From: JACVRW01 sp963746825
GTDB taxonomy: Bacteria > Actinomycetota > Thermoleophilia > Solirubrobacterales > Thermoleophilaceae
Assembly: GCA_963746825.1 (NCBI GenBank)
Contig: CAVVCU010000017.1
Location: 6,889-70,888, forward strand
Direction of reading: 5' to 3'
Length of the DNA stretch: 64,000 nt
Shown: piece after piece, positions 43,381 through 52,034 of the stretch
How the letters are laid out: each line of letters opens with the position of its first letter
How positions within the stretch are numbered: position 1 is the stretch's first letter
The notes under the pieces: generated by a model
Seen by the model: the letters and a program-made list of their open reading frames with translations, nothing else
What the model was told of the DNA's origin: nothing
Databases searched by the model: none
Position numbers and translations under genes: made by a program

Positions 43381-44934
43381 TCAGACCTGGCCCGGGCCGA
43401 GCCCCACCCGGGCCAGCGGCTCGACCAACTCGTGTTCCTCGTAGGAGAGGTGCGAGAGCAATGTGTCGGTCAGGGCATCGATCGCGTGCTGGAGCTGGTC
43501 GAAGTCCCGCGGGTGGTTGATGTGGTGGACGAGCGCGCGGTCGACCTCCTCGATCGCGTCGTGAATGGCGTGGTGCTCGGCCGTGAGACGGTCGATCACC
43601 GGCTCGAGCGCGGGCTCGGAGCGCTTGAGGTGGGGAAAGACCGAGACGTCCTCGAGGCTGTGGTGCTGGGCGACGACGCGGCAGTAGCGGGTGCAGAAGG
43701 CGCCGAGGGTCCAGTCGTTCTGGCGCATGGCCATCTGGTTGAGCGCGCTGCGCGCGTCGCCGGCGGAGATCTGTCCGTCGCGCACCTGGGCGACGACGGA
43801 CCGCAGCTCGGTCAGCTCCCCGCGGAGGTGGTCGTGCACGTCGATCAGGTGTTGGCTGACCTGCCTGCCGCGCTCGGTGTACCGAACGTCGGGTGACGAC
43901 GGCGGGCGGTGGGGGCGCGTGGCCTCGTCCCAGGGCATGGAGTCGCCGAGGCGCGCGGCGTCGGGGGTGGGAGTGACCCCGAGGCGCTCGTACTCGCCGG
44001 ATTCCGCCTCGGGCACGAAGGCGGGAACCGGGTCGCGGTGCGGCGCCGGCGCGCGCCCGCTTTCCACGAGCGCCCGGACCGCGGGCGCGGCCTGGGCGAA
44101 GGCCTCGATCAGAGCGGGATCGTCCCCCATGGCGATGAAGGTGCCGATGCCGCGCTCGAGGGCGTACTCGGCCATCTGCGCCGGCCACTCCGCGGGCGAG
44201 CCCGAAAGGGGGCCGGGGCTGCCGTCGGAGTAGGCGCCCGACGCGTTGAGCAGGCGGCGGATGGCCGACGGATCGCGCCCCGCCTCCACGGCCGCCTCGT
44301 CGATCAGCGCGTTGCCACTCTCGATCTGCCCGGGTTCCAGATAGGGCACGCTCGGCAGCCACCCGTCCGCCGCGCGCCCGGTCAGCCCCAGCATCCGAGG
44401 CTTGTAGGCACCGATCCAGATGCCCACGTCGTGGGCCGGGGCGGGCCCGCGCTTCGCGCCTTTCAACCTGTAGTGCTCACCCTCGAACGTCACGCCGTCG
44501 CCCCGGCCGGCGTCCCAGATGCCACGGATGATCTCAACCGCCTCGCCGAGGGCGTCGACCCCCTGGCCGGGGGTGAGGCGGCGGCCGCCCATCGCCTCGA
44601 TCGCCTCCCAGAACGCCCCGGCCCCGATGCCGAGCTCGATCCGGCCACCGCTGAGGATGTCGAGGCTGGCCACCGATCGCGCGACCACCGCCGGCTGGCG
44701 CAGCGGGAGGCTCAGCACGTTGGGCACGAGCTTGACCCGGCCCGTCTCCGCCGCCAGGAACGAGATCAGCGTCCAGGTGTCGAGAAACCTCGGCTGGTAG
44801 GGATGGTCCTGGAAGGAAACGAGATCGAGCCCGGCGCCATCGGCCAGCTGAGCCGTCTCGACGACGGTCGCGGCGTCGCCGGCGGAGGGCGTGATGAAGA
44901 CGCCGAACTCGAGCTCGTGTCCGTAGTCGGCCAT
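43381..44934 (-). CDS. Fusion of LLM flavin/F420 oxidoreductase and hemerythrin domain
   Basis: 517 aa. Residues about 8-330 are a luciferase-like barrel (FGVFITPSAGDAATVVETAQLA, SLDILSGGRIELGIGAGAFWEAIEAMGG). A Pro-rich linker of about 35 residues follows, then about 355-510 a hemerythrin HHE module: HLIDVHDHLRGEL, AQHHSLEDVSVFPHL, EHHAIHDAI and LSHLSYEEHELVEPL, which together supply the His and Asp/Glu ligands of a di-iron site. The hemerythrin half may deliver or sense O2 for the flavin/F420 half; that is inference. Coupled to a VOC enzyme downstream. Confidence 0.85.
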   Translation of the reverse strand: MADYGHELEFGVFITPSAGDAATVVETAQLADGAGLDLVSFQDHPYQPRFLDTWTLISFLAAETGRVKLVPNVLSLPLRQPAVVARSVASLDILSGGRIELGIGAGAFWEAIEAMGGRRLTPGQGVDALGEAVEIIRGIWDAGRGDGVTFEGEHYRLKGAKRGPAPAHDVGIWIGAYKPRMLGLTGRAADGWLPSVPYLEPGQIESGNALIDEAAVEAGRDPSAIRRLLNASGAYSDGSPGPLSGSPAEWPAQMAEYALERGIGTFIAMGDDPALIEAFAQAAPAVRALVESGRAPAPHRDPVPAFVPEAESGEYERLGVTPTPDAARLGDSMPWDEATRPHRPPSSPDVRYTERGRQVSQHLIDVHDHLRGELTELRSVVAQVRDGQISAGDARSALNQMAMRQNDWTLGAFCTRYCRVVAQHHSLEDVSVFPHLKRSEPALEPVIDRLTAEHHAIHDAIEEVDRALVHHINHPRDFDQLQHAIDALTDTLLSHLSYEEHELVEPLARVGLGPGQV

Positions 44935-44973
44935 CGCCAGAGGCCCAGTTTCTCAACTCCGGCCTCCGGCACT

Positions 44974-45405
44974 TCAGTGCTCGGCTTGAAGCTCGAACCA
45001 GACCCTGGTGCCGGACGCGGTGGAGGTGAATCCCCAGCGGTCGGCGATCTGCTCCACCAGGAAGAGCCCCCAGCCGCCCTTGTTGCTGGCGTCGGGGCGG
45101 AGAGCGGAAGTCTCCGTGCCGTCACTGGGATCGGTCACCTCGACGCAGGCCGTGCCGTCGCGCCACCGAATCTCGGTGGCCAGCGGTCGATCGCGTTCGT
45201 CCCCGCCGTGGCGCACGGCGTTGGTGATCAACTCGGTCATCAGCAGCAGGATGTCCTCTCGCACCTCGGGCGGCAGCCAACCGTCGCCCGCGAGCAGTGC
45301 TCGTCGGGCGTTCAGAGCAGCTTCCGGGCCTCGCTCGACCTGAAAACTGAGGCTCTTTTCCTCGGCTTCTTCGTGACTCCGTGCGTACTGCGGAGAACGT
45401 GACAT
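44974..45405 (-). CDS. RsbW-like ATP-binding anti-sigma regulatory protein
   Basis: 143 aa from the ATG at 45405 (ribosome site CAGGAG). HATPase_c_2 domain with N-box ELITNAVRHGG, Asp in VEVTDPSDG, and G-box GGWGLFLVEQIADRWG. Such proteins bind sigma factors or anti-sigma antagonists in stress control; no partner is adjacent. Soluble. Divergent from the ANTAR protein gene, which could place the two in one stress circuit. Confidence 0.87.
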   Translation of the reverse strand: MSRSPQYARSHEEAEEKSLSFQVERGPEAALNARRALLAGDGWLPPEVREDILLLMTELITNAVRHGGDERDRPLATEIRWRDGTACVEVTDPSDGTETSALRPDASNKGGWGLFLVEQIADRWGFTSTASGTRVWFELQAEH

Positions 45406-45574
45406 GTCCGGCTCCTGCGTTGTCGATCCGCGAGCGACCACTTACCGGTCGGCGCACCCAGGCCGGCCTAGTGCTGGAGCCGGAAACCGCGCCCGCCAAT
45501 CAGCTGGGGCAGAGCGCGTGGACAGCGTAACACCGTCGCCCGTCAGCGGCTAGACTCGGCTGCTTCGAAAACCG

Positions 45575-46168
45575 ATGAGCTATCGCGAAACAGAGCATCT
45601 GCGCGTGCTGATCGCTAACGAGCGCAAGGATCGGCTCGCCTTGGTGGCGCCCATTGTCACGGCGCTCGGCCACGAGGTGATCGCGCGGGAGATCGATGTC
45701 GCCGATGTGGGCGACGTGACGGCCCGAGAGCGACCCGACGTCGCGCTGGTGGGGTTGGGCGAAAGTTCGCAGCACGCCCTCGATTTGATCGAGAAGATCG
45801 TGCAGGAGGCGACCTGCCCGGTGATCGTGCTCATCCATGCGCCCCACCCCGACTTCGTGAGGGAAGCCTCCAAGCGCGGGGTGTTTGCCTACATCACCGA
45901 CGCCGAGGCCAAGGACTGGCAGAGCTCGATCGACATCGTCCTGCGCCGTTTCACGGAGTATCACGACCTCCAGGGTGCCTTCGGGCGAAGGGCGGTGACC
46001 GAGCGCGCCAAGGGCATTCTCATGGAACGCCACTCGGTCGACGAGGGCGCGGCCTTCCAGATGTTGCGAGACCACGCCCGCTCCGCCAACCGCAAGCTCG
46101 TGGACGTGGCCGGCGCGGTCGTCGACGGCCACGCTCTGCTGCCGAGGCAGCCCGAGGTACCTGGCTAG
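45575..46168 (+). CDS. ANTAR domain protein with degenerate receiver domain
   Basis: 197 aa. Residues 1 to about 125 resemble a receiver domain, but the phosphoacceptor position reads VALVGLGESS (Gly in place of Asp), so phosphorylation is unlikely. The C-terminal ANTAR domain (AVTERAKGILMERHSVDEGAAFQMLRDHARSANRKLVDVA) binds tandem hairpins in RNA to prevent termination. It may respond to a ligand or protein instead. No ANTAR target hairpin pair was recognised nearby. Confidence 0.87.
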   Translation: MSYRETEHLRVLIANERKDRLALVAPIVTALGHEVIAREIDVADVGDVTARERPDVALVGLGESSQHALDLIEKIVQEATCPVIVLIHAPHPDFVREASKRGVFAYITDAEAKDWQSSIDIVLRRFTEYHDLQGAFGRRAVTERAKGILMERHSVDEGAAFQMLRDHARSANRKLVDVAGAVVDGHALLPRQPEVPG

Positions 46169-46169
46169 T

Positions 46170-47051
46170 GTGCGGGCGCGGAATGGACGGCACCTGACCA
46201 CCACGACGGCCGCGACCGCCGACGGGGCACAGCTGTGCGTGGAGACGATCGGCGACCGGAGCGACCCGGCGATCCTGCTCATCGGCGGAGCCACCTGGTC
46301 GATGGACTGGTGGGAGGACGACCTGTGCCGCCGGCTGGCTGACCGCGGACGCCTCGTCGTCCGCTACGACTTCCGCGACACCGGGCGCTCCACCTCATAT
46401 CCGCCGGGCGCTCCCGGCTACACCGCGGCCGAACAGGTGACCGACCCCCTCGCGGTGCTCGACGCGCTCGACATCGGCCGCGCGCACGTGGCCGGGTTGT
46501 CCATGGGCGGAGGTATCGCCCAGCGCCTGGCCATCGAGCATCGCGACCGGGTGGCGACCCTGACGCTGATGGCGACGTCGCCCATCGACCCCGGCATCGA
46601 GGGCCTGCCCGAGATGGCCCCGGAGATCCAGGCGACGTTCGCCGAGGAGAGCCCTGAGCCCGACTGGAGCGACCGGGGCGCCGTGATCGACCACATCGTC
46701 GACGGCGAGCGGCCCTACGCGGGCCCGGGCAACTTCAACGAGCCGCGGCTGCGCGCCCTCGCCGCAAGGGTCGTCGATCGCACCGACAACATCGCCTCGG
46801 CGATGACCAACCACTTCCTGCTCGAGGGCCCCGACCCCGCGGACTCGCGGCTGAGCCGGCTACGCGGGCTTCCGACCCTCGTGCTGCACGGGACCGCCGA
46901 TCCCATGTTCCCGCTCGCCCACGGCCGGGCCCTCGCCGAAGCGATCCCGGGCGCCCGGCTGATCGAGCTCGAGGACGTCGGCCACCAGCTCCCACCGCCC
47001 CACACCTGGGGGCTGCTCGTGGACACACTCGTCGAGCACACCGCCGGCTAG
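46170..47051 (+). CDS. Alpha/beta hydrolase
   Basis: 293 aa from a GTG just one base after the ANTAR stop. Family marks: GDRSDPAILLIGGATWSMDWW, YDFRDTGRST, nucleophile elbow GLSMGGGIAQRLA (Ser about 110), HGTADPMFPLAHG (acid) and EDVGHQLPP (His). This is the aclacinomycin methylesterase/haloalkane-like shape; substrate unknown. Its stop overlaps the convergent MMPL gene by four bases. Confidence 0.87.
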   Translation: MRARNGRHLTTTTAATADGAQLCVETIGDRSDPAILLIGGATWSMDWWEDDLCRRLADRGRLVVRYDFRDTGRSTSYPPGAPGYTAAEQVTDPLAVLDALDIGRAHVAGLSMGGGIAQRLAIEHRDRVATLTLMATSPIDPGIEGLPEMAPEIQATFAEESPEPDWSDRGAVIDHIVDGERPYAGPGNFNEPRLRALAARVVDRTDNIASAMTNHFLLEGPDPADSRLSRLRGLPTLVLHGTADPMFPLAHGRALAEAIPGARLIELEDVGHQLPPPHTWGLLVDTLVEHTAG

Positions 47052-49198
47052 GCCCGACCCTCCGCCGCACCCACCGTGCGGGCCTCCACGTCGATCTGCG
47101 GCAGGGCCTTCTCCAGCCAGTCCGGGATCCACCAGTTGCGGCTGCCGAGCAGCTGCATGACGGCGGGGACGAGCACCATCCGCACCAGGGTCGCGTCGAG
47201 GAAGATCGCCGAGGCGAGGCCGATTCCGAACAGCTTCAGGAACACGTCCGGGGCGGCCAAGAAGGCGAGGAAGACGACCACCATGATGGCCGCGGCCGCG
47301 GTGATCACGCGCGCGGTCTTGGCCAGGCCGTCGGCCACCGCCCGCGAGGTGTCACCGTGCTTGAGGTACTCCTCGCGGATCCGCGAGACCAGGAATACCT
47401 CGTAGTCCATCGACAGGCCGAAGAGGATCGCGAACATCATCACCGGCATGAACGGTGCGATCGGCACCTCGTGATCGATGCCGATCAGCTGGCCGACGGT
47501 TCCGCCCTTGGACACCAAGGTCATCACTCCGTAGGCGGCGCCCACCGACAGCAGGTTCATCACCGCGGCCTTGAGCGAGATCAGCGGCGAGCGGAAGGCG
47601 ACGAGCAGGAGCAGGAAGGAAAGGCCGACCACTCCGATGATGAACACCGGCATGCGGGCCGTGATGTAGTCGCTCTGGTCTCGGAGCGCCGCGGTCACGC
47701 CGCCGATCTCCGCCGTGATGCCCGACTCGTTGAGCTCGTTCGGCACGATGTCGTCGCGGAGACGGCTCACCAGCTCCTCGGTCTCAGCGTCCTGGGGCGA
47801 GGTGGTCGGGACCACGGTCACGATGGCCGCGTCGCCCGCGTTGTTCACCTGCGGCTCGCTGACGAAGGCCACGCCCTCCTCGCTGCGAAGGCGCTCCGCG
47901 AAGCCGTCGATGTCGGCCGCGGCGCCGCGGTCGGGCAGCTCGGCGGCGATCACCAGCGGCCCGTTCGTGCCGGGGCCGAAGCCCTCCGTGTTGAGATCGT
48001 ACGCCTGGCGAGTCATGGTGTCCGGCGGGTCGTTGCCGGCGTCGGGGAACCCCAGACGCATGCCCAGCGCGGGCGCGGCCAGCGCAAGCAGAATCGCGGT
48101 GGCCACGATCGCGGCGGCCCAGGGGCGTCGCTGGACCGCGTGGCTCCAGCGCGCCGCGGGCGACTCGCCGTTGCCCTCGGCCTTCAGCGTCCTGCCCAGG
48201 AAGGGCAGACGCAGGCGGTCGACTCTCGGACCCAGGTAGGAGAGGAGCGCCGGCAACAGGGTCACCGCGGCGAGCATCACCACCAGCACCGCCAGCGAGG
48301 CCGAGATGGCCACGCCGTACATGTAGGGCAGGCCGGTCAGGAACAGGCCGAGCACGGCGATCACCACGGTGCAGCCGGCGATGATCACGCTGCGCCCGGC
48401 GGTGGTGACCGCCTCGACCACCGCGTCGTGGCGGTCCTTGCCCTCGTTCATCGCAGCGCGGAAGCGGGTCAGCACGAGCAGCGCGTAGTCGATGCCGACC
48501 CCGATTCCGATCAAGCCCGACACGGCCGTGGTCCAGTCCGGCACGTCGACGATGTTGGCCAGCAGCACGATCAGGCCGCCGGACGAGATGCCCAGACCCA
48601 CCAGCGCGATCACGAGCGGCAGACCGGCGGCGACGATCGAGCCGAAGGCGATCAGCAGCACGATCGCCGCGCCGAGGAAGCCCAGGCCCTCGGGGCTGGC
48701 CGCCTCCTGTGCGGCGTAGATGGGATCGCCGCCGAGCTTGATCTCCAGGCCGTCGCCGCTGTTCTTCTCGGCGGCGGCGATCAGCTTCTCCCCGTCCTCC
48801 TTGGGAACGTCCCACCCCGCGACCGTCAGGGGGAGCGTGGTCGATCCGATCGTGCCGTCCTGGGAGACCCGGATCGGGGTCTCCTCCGCGATGTGGTCGA
48901 CCTGCTTGGCGTCGGCCAGGAAGGCGTCGACGCGCTGCGTGGCGGCGGGGCTGTCGGCGCCGGCCTCGTCTTTCCAGACGACGTAGATCTCCTGGCCGGA
49001 GTACCCGTCGAAGCGCTGCTCGGTGAGGTCGCTCGCGGCCTTCGACTCCGATCCCGGCGTGTTGTAGTCGGCGTTGTACTCCCCGGCCAGCGAGGAGCCG
49101 ACGCCGATGATCACGACCGTGGCCACGACCCAGGCCAGCACCATGCGGCCGCGGCGGCGGTAGGCGAGGTCGGCAAGTCGGGCTAGGCCACGGGTCAT
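47048..49198 (-). CDS. MMPL family transporter (second copy)
   Basis: 716 aa from the ATG at 49198; a GTG 36 bases upstream is less likely because the MMPL N-terminus usually starts near LARLADLAYRRRGRMVLAW. First helix about 18-38, long periplasmic loop with EEQRFDGYSGQEIYVVWKD-like content, helix blocks holding GVGIDYALLVLTR and GLSMDYEVFLVSR (proton relay), and a C-terminal basic tail. Substrate unknown. The divergent region toward the MalT-like LuxR gene is only 64 bases, on the same strand, so read-through is possible. Shorter and clearly distinct from the first copy. Confidence 0.9.
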   Translation of the reverse strand: MTRGLARLADLAYRRRGRMVLAWVVATVVIIGVGSSLAGEYNADYNTPGSESKAASDLTEQRFDGYSGQEIYVVWKDEAGADSPAATQRVDAFLADAKQVDHIAEETPIRVSQDGTIGSTTLPLTVAGWDVPKEDGEKLIAAAEKNSGDGLEIKLGGDPIYAAQEAASPEGLGFLGAAIVLLIAFGSIVAAGLPLVIALVGLGISSGGLIVLLANIVDVPDWTTAVSGLIGIGVGIDYALLVLTRFRAAMNEGKDRHDAVVEAVTTAGRSVIIAGCTVVIAVLGLFLTGLPYMYGVAISASLAVLVVMLAAVTLLPALLSYLGPRVDRLRLPFLGRTLKAEGNGESPAARWSHAVQRRPWAAAIVATAILLALAAPALGMRLGFPDAGNDPPDTMTRQAYDLNTEGFGPGTNGPLVIAAELPDRGAAADIDGFAERLRSEEGVAFVSEPQVNNAGDAAIVTVVPTTSPQDAETEELVSRLRDDIVPNELNESGITAEIGGVTAALRDQSDYITARMPVFIIGVVGLSFLLLLVAFRSPLISLKAAVMNLLSVGAAYGVMTLVSKGGTVGQLIGIDHEVPIAPFMPVMMFAILFGLSMDYEVFLVSRIREEYLKHGDTSRAVADGLAKTARVITAAAAIMVVVFLAFLAAPDVFLKLFGIGLASAIFLDATLVRMVLVPAVMQLLGSRNWWIPDWLEKALPQIDVEARTVGAAEGRA

Positions 49199-49262
49199 CG
49201 GCGACACCCTGGAGGAACTCGCCCGGCGGGCCAATGGGGTTGCCTCGTCGATCGGGGTGCGG

Positions 49263-51890
49263 TTAACCGAACCCCGCGCGAGCGCGCTCAGCGCCCAGGC
49301 CCGGGCTCAAGAGCCGGAGTTCCCGCGCGCGGCTCACGCAGTCCCTGCGGCCGGCCACGTCCAGCTTGCGGTAGACGTGCTTGAGGTGGGTCTTGACCGT
49401 GTTCACCGAGACGAACATCTCGGCGGCGATCTCCGCGTTCGACATCATCGTCGGCAGGAACCGCAGCACCACCAGTTCACGCTCGCTCAGAGGTTCCAGC
49501 AGAACGGATGATGATGATGATGAAGGCGAGCGGCCGTTCGCGGTGCCCTCGCCGAGAGTGGCGAGCAGAGACGCCGCCAGAGCGCGGTGAGCGGTGCCTC
49601 TCGCGACGCGCCGGCGCAGAAGCGAGCGCATCGGCGACCCGTAACGGGAGAGCACGTGGGCGTATCCGTGCGGCTCCGCGAGGTCGAGTGCCCGCTCGAG
49701 AGCCCTCAGCGCCGCCTCCTCATCGTGAAGCGCGTCCCGGGCGATCGCGTCGATCACCCAGGCCTCCAGCCGGGCGTAGGGCAATACCGGCTCGCGCTCG
49801 TCGGCGAGGAACGTAGCCACCGCTCGAACCGCTGCCCCCGGGTCGCCGCCCCGGAGCTCGAGTCGCGCGAGGCCGATGGCCACGTCGTGGTCGCCATCGG
49901 CCGCCATCTCCGTCAGGCGCGCACGCGCTCGCCCCACCTCGCCCAGCTGCATCCACAGCTCGGCCTCCAGCATCCTGCTCGAGACCCGCAGGAAGGGCGG
50001 CAGCGGGCCGCGGGCTGCCACGCCTCGAACCATGTCGAGCGCGGTCAGCGGCTCGCCGCGCAGCATGCACAGGTGCGCTCGCAGCTGCGCGACGGCCGCA
50101 CTCAGCAGGGGTTCGCCCGAGCGCTCGAGCACCTCGGCGGCCCGCCCGGCGAACCGCTCGGCCTCGGCGGGCTCATCCAGCCACAGGTGCACGGTGGCGA
50201 GGGTGCAGTAGGCGATGGCGGCGTGAGCCTCTCGCGCCCACCCACGCCGCTCAGCGAGCTGGATCGCCGTGCGGGCTCGCGCCGCGGCTGCCTCGAGCCG
50301 GCCGTCGTGGCTGTCCGCCGCCGCGATGTAGCTCTCGGCCAGAAAGAGGACGAAGTCGTTGCCGCACTCCAACGCGAGGCCGGCCGCCTGCTGAAGGTGG
50401 TCCGCCGCCGCGGGCAGGCCTCCCGCCCAGAATTCGGCGATCCCGAGATTGGCGAGGGTCGCCGCGCGCACATCGGTGGCCACCGCCGTGTCCCACCGGG
50501 CGTCGAGCACCTCGTGCGCGGCGCTCAGCGCCCCGGCCACGTCGCCCTGTTGACGAGCGCGGTGCAGCGACGTCGCGGTGGACGTGACCGCGAAGCGCCG
50601 GCGGCGCGGCTCGGGAAGGCCGGCGGCGCCCTCCTGCGCGCAGCGCAGCAACTGGTCGGCGGACTCGTGGTCGCCCTCCTCCAGGAGGAGCCCGGCCATG
50701 CCCAGCGCCAGCTCGGCGTCCGCGCGCACGGTCTCCTCCGGGATTCGCCTGGCCAGCTGATGCAGGGCCGTGGCGCCGCCGCGCAGCACCAGCCCGAGCC
50801 AGTGCTCGCCGAACACCTCGGACGCCAGATCCCAGTCCTCCGCCGCGATCGCGTGGCGCAGCGCCTCCAGCGGGCTGCCGTGCTCGGCGTGCCAGCGTCC
50901 GGCCACCCGGTGCAACTCCGGCTCGGCGCCGGGCAGCCTGTGGTGAAGCTCCGCGCGCAGGACGTGGGCGAACAGCGTGTGGTAGCGGTACACGCCCACC
51001 CCACCCTCCACCTGGGTCACGAACCCGTTGGATCGCACGAGCGCCCGCAGCCTTCGGGTGGCGCTCACATCTCCGGTGAGGGCCTCGGCCAGGCTTCCGT
51101 CGAGCCCCTCGGCCACCGACGTGCGCAGGAGAAACTCGAGCGCGTCGGGCGGCTCGCGGTTGACCACCTCGGACATCAGGTAGTCGCTCACGGCCGCGTC
51201 CGATCCGGCGAACCCCTCGATGAACGCGCGAGGGTCGTTTCGCCCCTGGAGGGACAGCTGGGCCAGCTTCAGCCCGGTGGCCCAACCCTCGGTGCGGCGC
51301 CAGAGCAGCTCCACATCGTCGCCCGTCAGGTCCAGTGGGCGGAGTACCTCTTCGGCCTCCTCGAGGGTGAAGGCGAGGTCCTTGGCCCGCACCTCGCTCA
51401 TCCTCTCGGTGGCGCGAAGGCGCTGCAGGCGCATCGGAGGGTCGCTGCGGGTCGCCACCACCAGCCTCAAGCGGTCCGGTGCTCCCTCCAGCAGCCACTC
51501 GAGATCGGCGTGGACGGTGGGATCGGCCACGATCTGCAGGTCGTCCAGGACGAGCACGAGCGGCTCCTCGACCTCCGCCAGAGCGTCGAGGAGCGTCGCC
51601 AGGAAGGGCTGGAGCGCCCCTCGCGGCGGCGGGGCGAGGCGGGCCAGCCCGCGGTTGGCAGCCCCGAGAGCGGCGACCACGTCGGTCCAGAACCTGCGCG
51701 GATCCGCGTGCTCGCGCCTCAGTGGCAGCCAGGCAACCGGGCCGGGGGCCGCCCTGGATTCGATCCACTGCACGAGCAGCCGCGTCTTGCCCCAACCCGC
51801 GGGCGCGGACACCATGGTCAGAGGGCGCTCGACGCCCCAGTCCACCAGATCGCCCAAGCGAGCACGTTCGATGAGGCCGGCGGGCGGCAT
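49263..51890 (-). CDS. MalT/LAL-type large LuxR family transcriptional regulator
   Basis: 875 aa. N-terminal ATPase with Walker A APAGWGKT (Lys35) and Walker B LVLVLDDLQ, winged segment (about 240-330), a long TPR-like region (about 340-770), and a C-terminal LuxR HTH (ERELVVLRFLPTMMSNAEIAAEMFVSVNTVKTHLKHVYRKLDV). Such proteins need ATP and an inducer to activate transcription. A run of serines (encoded by an ATG/CAT triplet repeat at 49508-49522) lies in the linker. Divergent from a sensor kinase. Confidence 0.9.
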   Translation of the reverse strand: MPPAGLIERARLGDLVDWGVERPLTMVSAPAGWGKTRLLVQWIESRAAPGPVAWLPLRREHADPRRFWTDVVAALGAANRGLARLAPPPRGALQPFLATLLDALAEVEEPLVLVLDDLQIVADPTVHADLEWLLEGAPDRLRLVVATRSDPPMRLQRLRATERMSEVRAKDLAFTLEEAEEVLRPLDLTGDDVELLWRRTEGWATGLKLAQLSLQGRNDPRAFIEGFAGSDAAVSDYLMSEVVNREPPDALEFLLRTSVAEGLDGSLAEALTGDVSATRRLRALVRSNGFVTQVEGGVGVYRYHTLFAHVLRAELHHRLPGAEPELHRVAGRWHAEHGSPLEALRHAIAAEDWDLASEVFGEHWLGLVLRGGATALHQLARRIPEETVRADAELALGMAGLLLEEGDHESADQLLRCAQEGAAGLPEPRRRRFAVTSTATSLHRARQQGDVAGALSAAHEVLDARWDTAVATDVRAATLANLGIAEFWAGGLPAAADHLQQAAGLALECGNDFVLFLAESYIAAADSHDGRLEAAAARARTAIQLAERRGWAREAHAAIAYCTLATVHLWLDEPAEAERFAGRAAEVLERSGEPLLSAAVAQLRAHLCMLRGEPLTALDMVRGVAARGPLPPFLRVSSRMLEAELWMQLGEVGRARARLTEMAADGDHDVAIGLARLELRGGDPGAAVRAVATFLADEREPVLPYARLEAWVIDAIARDALHDEEAALRALERALDLAEPHGYAHVLSRYGSPMRSLLRRRVARGTAHRALAASLLATLGEGTANGRSPSSSSSSVLLEPLSERELVVLRFLPTMMSNAEIAAEMFVSVNTVKTHLKHVYRKLDVAGRRDCVSRARELRLLSPGLGAERARAGFG
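49508..49522. repeat. Five-copy ATG triplet repeat
   Basis: A short in-frame triplet repeat (ATG x5 on the plus strand) encodes part of a serine run in the linker before the HTH of the LuxR regulator. Copy-number change would keep the frame, so it can only lengthen or shorten the linker. Confidence 0.7.
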
Positions 51891-51939
51891 CGGCCCTCAG
51901 CCTCCCAGGGCCGAGGCCCCGCGCCAACACGGTGTGCCC

Positions 51940-51955
51940 CACGACACGGGTCGTG
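51940..51955. promoter_or_regulatory. Dyad CACGAC-N4-GTCGTG in divergent promoter region
   Basis: Six-base arms with a 4-base centre in the 144-base gap between the divergent MalT-like LuxR and sensor kinase genes. Flanking GTGCC/GGCAC (51934-51938 and 51958-51962) extends the symmetry imperfectly. Possible operator for either gene's regulator. Confidence 0.35.
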
Positions 51956-52034
51956 CAGGCACCACTGCGAGAAGGTGCGCGAGGCGTGCGGATTGTTAGG
52001 CTCGCACCACCCTGGCCCCAGGAGGTGGCGACCG

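Noticed and set aside
47357..49186. A 609-codon plus-strand frame opposite the second MMPL gene
   Set aside because: His/Asp/Gln-rich, the expected antisense of a hydrophobic transporter; no motif.
49508..49522. Triplet repeat as a phase-variation switch
   Set aside because: Units are three bases, so any change stays in frame and only alters a serine linker.
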